Below are positions 1 to 13,600 of a stretch of 64,000 bases of DNA, piece by piece (the first letter of the stretch is position 1; every line of letters begins with the position of its first letter). The translations under genes were made by a program, and so were the position numbers. Below the pieces are notes generated by a model. The model was not told the origin of the DNA. It searched no databases and saw nothing but the letters and a program-made list of their open reading frames with translations. The stretch is from Parapristionchus giblindavisi (lineage: Eukaryota > Nematoda > Chromadorea > Rhabditida > Diplogasteridae), in NCBI GenBank assembly GCA_943737045.1, contig CALSFV010000105.1:124001-188000 (forward strand), given 5' to 3'.

Positions 1-791
1 GGAAGAGTTTCGAAGAAGCCGCCAGATTGTACAAGTGAGTGTACGGTAGGATACTGTAGATGTAGAAATGATACTGTAGTTGTGAATACGGTCGCTGATG
101 ATTATGTTAGCAGTGGATACGGTACATGAGTTGGAGCTGTGGGTACGATAGATGAGGGATAATATTTCTTTGGATTCGATTGAATAAGATTGAAGAAGTA
201 ACTTTTTCAAAAGTTATTAGCTAGATTGGCAGTGTCTCTGTAGCAAGAATATTACAATCAATAATTAATCATTAACCTATTAGTTGTCGTATTACTGTAG
301 TGGGATTGGATCGATTAAATTTTGATTACGGTAGTCAATATAATCAATCGATAATCGATTAAATTAAGGCAAGTGCTGCGAGTGAAAGATAAGGACGAGT
401 ACCCGGTGCTGCTCGTTGCGAACAAAATCGACATGGTCAACCAACGAGAAGTGTCCCAGCAAGAAGGCAAAGTACGGTAGCCCCTATCGTGAACTGACCG
501 ATTACTGTAGAATTTGAATAATCTCTTTGATGTGCAGGCGATGGCCGATCAGCTGCGACTGGAGTATATTGAGACGTCGGCGAAGGATCCTCCGGTGAAT
601 GTGGACGCCGCCTTCCATGAGCTCGTCCGTATCGTCAAAAGTTTCCCTGCAGAAGACGATGAGGTATACGGTAGATGGCTTGAATTTCAAAATTTGAATT
701 TGTGTCTTTGAAGGACCACGGTGGACCCTCGGCTACCCGCGGCAAGAAGAAGAAAGATAAGAAGGATAAGAAAGATTGTTCGATTATGTGA
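1..791 (+). CDS. Ras-family small GTPase, M-Ras/R-Ras type (3' part)
   Basis: Membrane-anchored GTP-binding signalling switch; only the C-terminal half lies in the window. Exons read as <1-34, 369-471, 538-663 and 714-791, and all joins keep frame. The first exon gives [11 protein letters not shown], followed by a typical switch-distal segment. The guanine-specificity motif NKID is at about 420-432, and the SAK motif lies in ETSAKDPP of exon 3. The last exon is lysine-rich and ends in the CaaX box CSIM, a prenylation signal, before TGA at 789-791. The sequence [20 protein letters not shown] resembles the M-Ras/R-Ras branch more than H/K-Ras; assignment to one of the two nematode paralogues is not possible here. 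Two introns begin with the GTACGGTAG or GTATACGGTAG donor seen throughout the window. P-loop and switch I are upstream of the window. Confidence 0.93.
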
Positions 792-1637
792 TTACGGTAG
801 AATTCCGTTCGAGACCTGTTTTTATTTAAACTAGAATTCTGATTGTTCATAGAAATGTAATTTATATATCAAATGTTTCACTTTTGCCATAACTTCAAGT
901 ATTTCTTTCCGTTTCTCCGTATTACCCTTCACCAAGAGCATTTCCGCATCGCCGACGGGATTGATCGTTTTGATTATTGATTGCTTCAATTATTGATTGA
1001 TTCGATTATTGATTAATTCAATTGTAGTAGTAGAGAGATGTTATATCTAGACGACTATTGATTGATTGATTAATTTATGTGAGCAATCGAATAGATAACT
1101 AGAAACATATTACTGTGTTGTTACTATCTTATCTATATATTCACCCCCCTTTCTTCACTCCGTTTTCTGTTGTCTGCTCATCAATTTCGCTAGATAAGCA
1201 TTTCGTGTATTCGTAAACGGTGCTGGATAAATCACATTTTGTGAGGAAACTATTGACTTGGACGTTCATTAAAATAGTACACAAACGATATCATTAAGCA
1301 GAGAATATAAATAAAGATGAATTTAAATTAAAAAAAAAGCATAAAATATAATTTTGAATGAAGTTTATTTCGAAAGATCAAAAATTAACTTGACCCAACG
1401 CCGAAAGAGTGCCCCAGCGAACTCGTGAAATAGGAATTTCATGAGAATAAAACGTTCCGATGGTGCGCGGGAGAACTCGCCATTTTTCCTTTCAACGAAC
1501 CTTTCAACCGCTATTTCCGGTTCCAGCGTATTACTAGCCTCGTTGATTGACAGTGTACACTCGCTGTATCTACATATCGATCGATATAAGCAGGATAATC
1601 ATTGATAGAAGTGGAGTGAATATCACCGAGTGAAGGC
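792..1637. other. Intergenic region, no gene seen
   Basis: A/T-rich spacer between the Ras-type gene and the FHIP gene. It contains ATTGATTGATT runs around 975-1075. I see no open frame with splice sites, no RNA gene and no clear core promoter. It should hold the Ras-gene 3' UTR and the FHIP promoter. Confidence 0.5.
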
Positions 1638-4600
1638 ATGTTCAAATGGCTATCGGAGAAACTCGGCAATTCTCCAGGTACACATTTAAATGACTTGAAC
1701 ACACTAAGTTTTTCCATGGCACGTGTTTGTCTTTTCTGCTTGCGCGCAACAGTGATCAGCATTAGCTTCTTAATATGAGTGCCACCAAGTTCTGTCCTAT
1801 TGTGTATCTGCAAATTAAAAAAAAGCAAAGATGAAACTATTTACAGTGTGAAAGTAAAACAATAAAAAGGAAAGAACATACTTGAATTACTAGAATTAGA
1901 TGTGATTACAAAATGTAATGGGTGTTTCGCACCCTGCCAATTTCGATGTCTGCTGTGGTTTTGTGCTCTAAACGTCTCTGGTGTTGAATTCCATGCATGA
2001 TCACGGGTACACTGTTTTCAAACGCAGAGAAAACTTCTGGTTTCGGACACCCGCTCGCCTTTTTCCTTTTATTTTCTTGAATTTTGAACAGTTCGTACTA
2101 ATATTTGATATGATTTGTTTGCAGCCCATTCAGCTAGCGGCTCTCCATCGCCGTCTCCACGTCGACTCGCCGAGAACACGGGAAACCACGCGTGGAATGC
2201 CGCTTTCGCGTCCGATCCTGCCGAATGGGAACATGGATTTGACAAGTAAGATTCGCATACACGATTTACTCGAATCCGCTGTATTTATATCTTGCTTACA
2301 CTCAGAAAAAAAAGGTGTAAAATAGAACACCTTTTCATGTTCATTGGATCAGACTCTAATACCCGATATGTAACTATAAACAGCCTAAAAGGTGTACTTT
2401 TCAACACATGAAAAGGTGTAAAAATGAACACCTCGAGGTGTAAAAATTACACCTTTTTGAATGGCGCGGTCACCCCTTTTCATTCATTAGCTCTGCACCT
2501 ATCTTTAGACTCCGACCACTTTGTCAATGTTGTACTGACTTCCAAAAATTTGTGAGTGACAACACACTTGCGTGTCACAATCTTATCTTTCAATGGTAAT
2601 AAGAAGAGATTTCACAATCGCCTGATGATGTGCATTGCATGAATGCAAGTGTATAAATATAGGGCGCGGCGAACCCCAGAAGGGTTTGGTGGAGGCGGTA
2701 TTCGGTTTAAAATAACACATTTCCAGGTGTACCACTGAGCACATAAAGAGGTGTAAATTAGAGACTCGAAACTTTGAACGTGAAGCTGAAACCTGTAAAA
2801 CTGGACACCTTTTCATGTGTTCAAAAGAGCACTTTAAAAGGTGTAAATTAGGACACCCCTACGTCTTCACAAAAACACTCCGAGGTGTTCCACAAAATTA
2901 CACCTGTTCATTTTTACACCTTTTTTTCTGAGTGTAAATGGGGGGCTAGGTTCATGACATAGCTAACTCTAATGGGTCGATGATGCTGGATTTTTGACGA
3001 TTTTGGGAAACGGTTGTATACAACAACATAGCGCTGAAAATCGAACTTTGATGTTCAAAAAACATTATCAAACATTGAAGGGAAGGAAATCTATCAATGT
3101 GATATACATTTTATGTTGAAAGGACCTGTGTGATGATGCAGATACATACAATGATTCATTTGCAGTTGCTGGATTCGGGCGGAGAAGTTGCTCGACAAGC
3201 CGCTCCTCTTTCCCGATAAGGATATCACCTTCGAGGAGGTTAGTTATACATAAATAAATGAAGTTGTACAATTATGTGTGACATGCACTATAAAATTTTA
3301 AGATGTGAATTTTTATAAAAGTAATTGTGCTTCATGGTGTTTCGGCCGCTACGTCTATGTATAATAAGTCGAAAAGTACGTTACAAACAACGAAGCCTGA
3401 CCGCATTTTGTTCCTTTTTTTATGAAAACACGAGCGCATTTTGTGAAAACCAGACCGCATTTTACCAATCCGTAAGCTATTCTACCTATGTTATGTATTA
3501 AATCGTTAATACGGCATATGACAATATGACGTGCTTGGTTATGGCAGATCTTTCATCTGTATGCAAGCTGTGTTTAGAACAGGGCTAACTTTCTAATCGA
3601 ATTATCATGAAGCATTGTGTCTTTCCCATATCATCACGACGAAACCGATATCTGCTAGGTTGAAGTGTGACTTTCTTTTGAGTCCTCTATTCTTATGCAA
3701 TGATGTGTTAGCCATGAATTTCTCAACGACATATGGCAAATGGTTAGCACTCATATGCCAACACACCAATGTGTGAGCCTAGTTAATTAATTTATCTACG
3801 CCCGGCGCGCAACGAGAAATATGATAATTTAAAGAGAAAAAGGCACGGTATTATATTGATTCTCCAGAGGGGGGGGGGGGGTTACAAAGGACGTAAATCA
3901 TGAATAATGGGGTGATTAGAAAGTTGTTATGGGTATTGGGCAACCTGATAAATATTGATATTTTTACAGCCAAAAAGCAAACTGTAATTCCTGACTCATT
4001 CAGATGTCATTTATTTATTTATTTATTAGATGTCGGAACTGATGAGCCTAGTGACGCACATGGTGCAGTTTCTCATGATGGAGGTGAGACTTGCTTGATC
4101 TGCTGGATAAAAATTAAATAATTAATTATTTATTTGATCAATAAAACTACCGTTCGACTCTACGTCCGTTATTGAATGATTTGTAACAATACGAGACCAT
4201 TCACCGAAATGTGATAGAGCACTTCTGAGTCCGTATCCACGAGCGTTGACAAGCAGTTTGCCTACAAACGTGACGTTACAAGTGTAGGCGGATGCGTTTG
4301 TCGAAAATTCTCCCTTACGGTCTTGACACTACGTTTGTCGGCAAACCGTTTGCCAACGTTCAAAAATATTAAGTACTAAAAATATTAAGTATATAAAAAT
4401 AAATAAATAATCGATAGAATGCTTGAGGTTAACGCCCAACCGGAGCCGGCGATTGGCCCGATTCTCGATCGGTTCTTCACCAATCAAATCGTGGAACGAG
4501 TGCTCGACTGGGCTCAGCAATGTCCCGACTTTCTCCGACCATCCTGTCAGGTATTGTATATCGATAGTTCACTTCACGATTAAAGTTAAGCAATTGGGCT

Positions 4601-7600
4601 TTGAGGCTTTGTATATATACACCCTGCCTTTACCTTTTTCTTTTTATATATACAACTGAATCCTAGACTAATTTGGTAAAAGATCATTGTTGAACTGCCT
4701 GCCATGATTTCTACCTTGATGATTGTATTTATTATCGTATTATTGATTAGTTTCTAGATTATCGATTGATATCATATTCATTATTGATTGATTTCATCAC
4801 GATCTCAATATATCTATATATTTGCAGTTGCATCTCATCCGCATATACGAGCACATCGTCATCGAATCGCACTCGCAGAATCACTGCCTACTCGTGCACA
4901 AACCCGTCCTCAATCCACTGCTCAGACTCTTCGCATGGTGAGATTATCGATTGATTATTTATTGATTTCGTGTAATTATCGATTATCTCGCTGTCATTAT
5001 TGATTGATTTCATGTAATTATCGGTTAATTGGCTCCATTATCGATTGATTGCGCACGATTATTGATTGATTGGCTCTCTCAGGTGTCGTAAGCCCGAGTG
5101 CCAACTGGCCCATCGTGATGGCGGTCCGTCGAAGACCGATCAGCACTTTGTCATACTACTAAATCAGGTACTGTAGTCGTTATCGATTGATTAAGATTTT
5201 ATTGATTGATTTTTTCCCGAAATTATCGATTTTGTTGTAGATCTGCACCAAGATGGCGGAGGACGCGACGCTGTTCCACTTCTTCTTCACGTGCACCGAT
5301 GAGTTCATGGTGTTCACGCTGCTCATTCCGTTCTTGTATGAGATGGTAAGTGTGTTGACTGATTATTGATTGATTGATTGTTTTATTGATTGATTTATCG
5401 ATTGATTGTTTTATTGATTGATTGAGTGATTGCGAGGTGTGGTATGGTGGGTTCTGCCATTTGATATTATTACGACTGCCTTTTGGTGATTGCTCGTGAA
5501 ACATGTGAGATTCTTGTCTGTGCCAATTAATAAGGTAGTGAATCTCGCCCCTACTAGTTAATATTAGGCAACTAATAACTATTTATATGAGTGCATTTTC
5601 ATGTCTTTTATGATCCTGTTTTAATAAAATGAAGAATAGCAAAAAAAAGAAGAACTGTGTTCTCTTACTTTATTTAATTTTAACATTAATGTGCATGTGA
5701 ACCTATATTTGCACTTTTTAATTATGCGGTGTTACATTTTCAAAACATGCGCACGCCGTAACCCCCGCGGTAACTTCTTCGTAACGTCTCCGTCGTTATG
5801 GCGGAGGTTACGGCGTGCGCACGTTTTGAAAATGTAATACCGCATTATCATTAATTTTTATTTAATTAATAAAAAAATGTCGTTCAGAATGACACGGGCC
5901 AATTGGCACGTGACGCCCTTCTGCTCATCCTGTCCGTTTCGAGCAAGCAGCAGGAGGTCGCCGAGTTTGTCGCCTACAAGGTATACTGTAGTCGTCTTAA
6001 TCAATAAATCGATTTTGAGTGTATTATGATAAATGAATAGTCTACAATGTACAAGTATAAGTTTGCATGCACATTGCAGTTAAAATTGTGAACTTTATTA
6101 TATCAATAATTTTATGGAGAATCAATCAATAATCGTTGAGACTTTTCATGGGAAAAGTGTGTTAATATATTTGCCCCCTTCAGTCGGCATTCTGTCCCGT
6201 GGTCGCGACCGGTCTCGGTGGATGCTTCAGCCAACTCAGTTTTATGCTGGCCGGTGAGTATTTTCGATTTATTGATTTATATTGGTTACCGTAATCCCTG
6301 AAAACAATCGTTGCAGGAGACGGTAGCGAGCGATTCGTGCCTGAGCTCGCGGCAGCCGCGCATCTCTCCAACTTTCACTGCGGAATGGTGTTTTGCAATG
6401 CGGTGGTGCAGGTACGGTAGACCATACTGGAAAATTGGGAAACGTCGCATCTCTAATTTGGTGTATGTCCATACAGTAATCCTTCAGGCAGCGCACAAGG
6501 CAGTTGTGGACAAGATTGCCGAGTACTTCTACTCTGGATTCTTGATCCTCGTCGTGAAGCCAGCCCTGCTGCAGGATGACAAGGACGCCGTTGCTGCGGC
6601 TACCGTATACCTTCAGGTACGGTAGGCACACCATAATTGTCGATGATCGATTGACTTTTAATCATTGATCTTTTTAATCATTTTTCTTGTTTCTTATTTA
6701 TTTATTTATTTCTTTATCCATCAGTTAAAATCAAGAATAATGAATGAATGAAGCAATAAGGGAGTTCTTCATTATTTTAAATCAAGAAAATTGCGTTACT
6801 TATATGGATATTGATTAGGATTGATTGATTGATCGAATGATTTATCGATTTATTGATTTAAGGTATGTCTGGAGACGCTGACTGAAGCGGCACTCGTGCG
6901 CACAGTCATCAGAATGCTCCTCGTGGAGAGGGAGGAGGAGGAGGAACGAAGCACACTGCTGGCGATTACTGTGAAGAGGATTGAAGCGGGCGATAAGGTA
7001 GCGGTCATTTATTCATCATTTGGTAAAAGTTGAGAAGATCTTATAAAAACAGCTATTTTACCAAATGCTATTATTTATTACGCATCAAGAAGATGTTCGA
7101 ACAAGTAAAACGATTGAAACATACATGGGCGTTGACATGGGGGTGCCCCTGTAAAAATAACGCCTAGGTGAAACTTTTGGAAAAAAAGTGAAGGCCCCCT
7201 GTAAAATTTTACCATTTTTTTGTGCGGATGCCCCTGTACAATCGAGGTCGAGGTACCCCCATCTCATTTATTCAATGTAAGATAAATAAATAATTTGTTG
7301 ATTGTCATCCGTTCTTGTCAATTCTTCCATCTTTCAGTTATCTGTGGTATCACTATCGCTTCTCGAGCGTCTACTCGATCTCTCCTGTGAGGATGTCATG
7401 CTGGTGCTGGCGCTGCGACCGTTGTTGGCCATGAGGGGCGGAGTCACACGTGCTCAGGTGATCAATAATTGGATCTGTAGTATCGATTTACGAGTATGTA
7501 TGATCAATGCTGTAGATAGATTGCCTGAAAATAGCCGATCGAATGGGATCAATGGCTTTCATTTCAATAGGGTCCACCATACTGTCATCTTGTTGTTATT

Positions 7601-10600
7601 AAAAAAACAATTTACAATCAAAACATTGTTGTATTATTGTTCATACATTTCCATACGCTCATAATGTGAGGATCGACCTACTGGCATTTTTTGTACGAAA
7701 GATTAAAATTTAAGCGAAAAAATAACGACTTTTCCAAATCAACACATTATATAAAAAATCCTGTCGGGGCACCGAAAATGTATGATTATTGTCCCCTCTT
7801 ATTCTGAACAACTACTCAATAATCGATTTATCACCTTTAGCTCGCACGTGTTCGCGATCGTGTGAACGCGACGGCGCTTGCGCATCGCCTGCTCGCCGCG
7901 GTTCCCGTCACGATGCAACGCATTCCCGAGGTATACGGTAGCCGTTGTCCACTTATTGATTAGCTATAGGCGAAGTATACGGTATCGAGACGCTATAGTG
8001 TATATTGATTTTAGGGTGCATGAATATTGATTGATTGATTGATTGATTGATCTCCAGGTGAGCAGCCATTCAACATTCAATCAATATGTTCGAGAGGCGG
8101 CAGAGATGGTGGATGGACGGGCGAGAGGATGCACTGCGTGGAAGTGGAAGTAGGGTTTAGTATTATTATTAATAATATTAAAAAAAATAGACTGCCTTCA
8201 ATAACTCGTAATAAATGAAAAGCAGTGAAAGCTCTTTTCGTTTTTCTCACTATCTTACCTTTCTTTATGCATCGTTACATTTGCCTGACGCGCCTACGCC
8301 GTCACGTAAAAAAACGTTACATTTGGCGACGCACGCGTCGACGTCAATTTTGGAGTGTGTTGGGTCCCAAGTGGAAAACCCTGAATGTCATCACTGGTAC
8401 GGTAAAAGGTTACGGTAGCCAACCATTATTGATCGATGGTGTTAGATACCTATTCTCATGTACATCAATTACTCTATTCTAGTTAGTAATCCCCTCTATT
8501 CCCTATGCAATATCGATTAGACTATTTCATCATGTAAACAAGTGCACGTGCGCGATCAGACTACACTCTCTCTGATCCGCACACTCTCTCGCCACTCTAC
8601 CTCTCAGACTCTCTACTCTCTCGTGTCTGGCCCCGCCCACTCTTATGTCTGAGATTCCCAATCAGTCTAGAGTGATTCAGTCTTCCCGATCACTTCTCTG
8701 TTATTCTCTCTCTGCTGCTAATAAAGCAAGATAGTTTAACTCTTGTACTACACTACAATACACTACACGACAACGGGGACGAACTAAGGACATAACAACT
8801 GGCGACCAGGATCTACCGAGGACAACAATAGCTGTCTAAGGTATTCGAACTACAAATTATTTTCTTTTCCTTTGCTTCGTCATTTTCTTGTTGTGAAGTG
8901 CTACTGTGGTGTAGCCCGATACTGTGGTGTATCGAATCGTGTTATCAGCGCTACTAGGTGTGGCAGAGGCTGATAGAGGCTACTAGGTGTGGCAAATTGC
9001 TTGATCAGGCTACTGTGTGTGGCTAGGACTGATCACTGCTACTTGGTGTGGCTAGCTACTTGGTGTGGCACGATTCTGATTGAAGTGATTGATCGAGTGA
9101 TTTCGTCATCAAGTGAAATCAGCAGAGACAATGTCAGATTCTGAATCAGAGACATTGGATATGAAATCACTGAAAGAGTTGTTTGCTGCTCAAACAAAGC
9201 TGATGGAAAAGATGATGAAGAAAGATGATTCTTCATTCTCTGTTGATGCTGTCGAGGCAAGAATGCATGAGTTCAAGTATTCTCCTGAAGAAGACTCTAC
9301 TTTTGAGTTATGGTGGAATCGACATGAAGACATCTTCGATGTTGATATGGAGGATTATGATGACGTAAAAAAGATCCGATTGCTATTACGTCATATGCAT
9401 CCCACCGTTGAGAGAACATTCTTGGACAGTATCGTACCCATCAAATGGAGTGAGATGAAGTTGGAAGATGTCGTCGAGAAGATGACGACACTTTTCGGTG
9501 ATCAGACTTCTCTATTCGAGAAACGTCGAAGGATGTTCGATTTCAGAATGTCGAGTGAAGGCATCGATGATCCAAGAGTACTCGCTGCAAGAGTGAACCG
9601 ACTGGTGCAAAGTGCACAACCTGCAAAGATCGAACTGGAACAAATGAAGTGTCTAGTGTTTCTACACGCTCTCGATGTTCCTCGATATAGTGATGTTCAC
9701 ATGCTTATGCTGAAAGAGGCTCAGAATGGAAAAGATGTCACTCTCGACAAACTCATCGAAGTGTACAATCGTTCGAATCAACTGAAGAACGATTCTCGTG
9801 CTATCACAGAAGCCAACGGTAACGTGAACGCTGTCAATACACCCAAGAAGGGGGGTAAACAGATAACTGAAGACAAGTTCACTTGTTATCGATGTGGTGA
9901 CAGTCATCATTCTGATAAGTGTCGATTCAAGAACACAACTTGCCATACTTGTGGCAAGGTCGGACACATTGCTAAGGTGTGTCGCGGTGGCAGTCGCAAG
10001 CATCCGAAAGGGAAGAAGATCAAGATGATCAAAGTGAATACAATCGGCACTGACCACTACACAATCAGTGTGCGTATGCAAAACAAATCGATTGCGATGC
10101 AGATCGATACAGGAGCCGACATCACTCTCATATCAGAGGATGTGTGGAAGCAGATCGGTGCGCCCGATTGCTCGAAGGCCAACTGCCAGCCAGTGTGCGC
10201 CAATGGCTCCAAGCTGGAGATCAAAGGACGGTTCAGAGCAACTGTCGAATACGGTGGTATCACGAAGGAAGGTGACATCTACGTCACTTCATCCGATATC
10301 GTACTTCTTGGAAAGGACTTCCTGAAGAAGTTGAAGGTGCTCGTCGTCAGGGATGATGCACTACCTCCAGCAGTGAAGAAGGTCACAAGTCAGCTGACCA
10401 AGAGTATCGACTATTCCAAGTGGATCGATACAGAATTTCCTGAGACTACTCAATCTGGTCTAGGAGCATGCACGAAGACAAAGGCGACTCTCAAGGTCAA
10501 GGAGGGTGCAAGGCCTGTCTTCATCAAGGCACGGCAAGTACCGTATGCTTTGACTAGTGCAGTGGAGGAGGAATTGAAACGACTGGAGGATATGGGAGCC

Positions 10601-13600
10601 ATTAAGAAAGTGGACTATTCTGAATGGGCTGCCCCTATACTCGTCGTACCGAAGCCGAATGGTTCAATTCGCATGTGTGCTGACTTCAGCACAGGGCTCA
10701 ATGATTCCATTGAACTGCCCACCCAGCCCCTCCCGCTGCCTGAGGACATCTACGCGTCGCTCAATGGATGTACTGTATTCTCGCAGATTGATCTCGCTGA
10801 TGCATATCTGCAAGTTGAGTTGGATGATACAGCTAAGAAGCTGCTGGTCATCAACACACACAAGGGTCTCTTCCAGTATCAGAGATTGCCCTTTGGAGTG
10901 AAGGCTGCCCCTGGCATCTTCCAGAAGTTAATGGATACAATGTTAACTGGTATACAGAATGCAGTACCGTATCTCGATGATATCATCATTGGAGGTAAAA
11001 CGAAAGAAGATCATGATGCAACACTATTCAGAGTGTTCACTCGCATCAAAGAGTACGGTCTCAAGACCAGAACAGCTAAGTGCTCGTTTGGTCTGGAACA
11101 AGTCAAGTTCCTCGGATTTCTGATCGACAAGAATGGTCGTCATACGGATCCGAAGAAGACCGAGGCTATCACAACCATGCCCGAACCGGAGAATCAGGCG
11201 ATGCTTCGTTCGTTTCTTGGTATGGTCACGTACTACGGACAGTACATCGAGGGCATGCACAAGCTGCGTGCGCCTCTCGATCATCTGCTTAAGAAGGATA
11301 CGAAGTGGAAATGGTCAGATGCTTGTAGAGAATCGTTTCGAGAACTGAAACGGATTCTATCATCACAGTTGAGTCTAACTCACTATGATCCGAAGAAGGA
11401 GATCGTCGTCGCTGCAGACGCATGCGAGACAGGAATCGGTGCTGTGATCATGCACAGATTTGCTGATGGAACACTCAGAGCAGTGGCCCATGCATCTCGC
11501 ACGCTCAAGCCGGCTGAGAGGAACTATGGTCAGATGGACAAGGAAGCTCTCGCTTTAGTCTATGCTGTTACCAAGTTTCACAAGTACATCTACGGTAGAC
11601 GATTCACTCTTCACACTGATCATCAACCTCTTCTCGCGATATTCGGTAAACGAAAAGGTGATCATGCGTATACAGCGAAACGCATCTACAGATGGGCACA
11701 GATAATGCTCATGTACGATTACCGTATCGAGTACATCAGGACTGAGAGTTTCGCTTATGCCGATTCACTCTCGAGACTCATCAACACGAGTAAAGTGGAT
11801 GTTGATGATGACATTACGGTATCGCTGATTCAAGTGGAAGAAGACGAGATCGCTTCGTTCCAGAGCTGCATGCGCAGCTTACCCCTGACATCATCCGATA
11901 TCAGGAAGGAGACGGAGAAAGATTCTCTTCTCAAGGAAGTCGCGCTCTATCACAAGCGTGGTTGGCCGACTAAGATCGTCAAGAAGAAGCCTCAATTGAT
12001 GCCGTTCGAACAACGGAAAGATGATCTGAGCATCGTAGAAGGATGTCTCTTGTACCGAAGTAGAGTGATCGTCCCTGACACACTCAAGAAGAAGGTCCTC
12101 AAGGAACTTCATGAAGGTCATCCTGGCATAGTCAGAATGAAGGCACTATCGAGAAGTGTCTGCTATTGGCCGAGGATTGACCAGGATATCGAGACGTTAG
12201 TCAAGTCTTGTGAACGTTGTGCATCTGCGGCTAAGTGCCCTACTAAGGTGCCACTTCAACCATGGTACTCTGCTGAGAGACCATGGCAGCGTGTTCACAT
12301 CGACTATGCAGGTCCGGTTAGAGGCGACTACTTTCTCGTAGTTGTCGATGCCTATTCGAAATGGCCGGAAATATTCGTGACTAATCGAATGACTGCACAA
12401 GTAACAGTTGATCTCATGAGTGATCTTGTTGCTCGTCATGGTATTCCTGAAGTGATTGTATCTGATAATGGTACTCAGTTCACTTCTGATCTCTTCTCTT
12501 CGTTCTGTAGTAGCAATGGCATCAAGCACATGACCATCGCTCCTTACCATCCACAGTCGAATGGTCAAGCTGAGAGATTCGTTGATACTCTCAAGCGAAG
12601 CTTGAAGAAGATGGATGAAGAGAAGCCTACTAAGGAAGTAGTAAGGGCCTTCCTGTTACACTACAGAAGGAACCCTAACGGAAGTACACCAGGAAAGAGC
12701 AGTCCCGCTGAGGCTTTCCTTGGTCGTAACCTTCGTGGAAGGATCGATTTGCTCGTTCCTCGATCAACTGAGAATATCCAAAATGCGGATATGAAGGAGC
12801 AGTTCGATCGAAGAAACGGTGCGGTGGACAGGAGATTCCGCATTGGAGATGAAGTGTACTATAAGAAGCACACTGGTCCTAATCAGTCTGAATGGGTCCG
12901 TGGGACCATACTGAGAAGGAAAGGTTCAGTAATGTTCGAGATCAGTGTTGGTGAAAGGACACAGAAAGTGCATAAGAATCAGTTGAGAAGGAACGCAGGT
13001 TCTTCTAAGGATTCTCAGGGCAAAGATACGCCAATGCACATCCTGTTCGAGACATTCTGTGTACCTAAGAATGCGAATGATGATGAGGTCATCATTGCTG
13101 ATGATGTAGCTGATACAACTTCGACGGCAGCATCACCAATGACAGCATCTCCGCCTCGTGCACCTACCGTATCTCCACGTCGATCAACTACCGTATCGCC
13201 GACACGTTCACCTACCGTTCGCTCTCCAGCTCAACGCAGGGCAAGCCTGACAAGACCGCCACAGCAACAACAACAACGTTCGCCGCTGAGACGCTCAAGT
13301 AGAACCCGTAACGCTCCTATGAAGTTGGAGGTCAATCCAAAGAAGAAGACTTACCACTAAGTGGTCTTGTTGTTCATTGTATCGTGTTATCGTAATTGAT
13401 TCATTTTTCTGTAAGATGTTTCCATCTTAGGGGGAAGGTGTTAGATACCTATTCTCATGTACATCAATTACTCTATTCTAGTTAGTAATCCCCTCTATTC
13501 CCTATGCAATATCGATTAGACTATTTCATCATGTAAACAAGTGCACGTGCGCGATCAGACTACACTCTCTCTGATCCGCACACTCTCTCGCCACTCTACC

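Noticed and set aside
9662..12843. Several minus-strand and off-frame ORFs within gag-pol.
   Set aside because: Shadows of the gag-pol frame.
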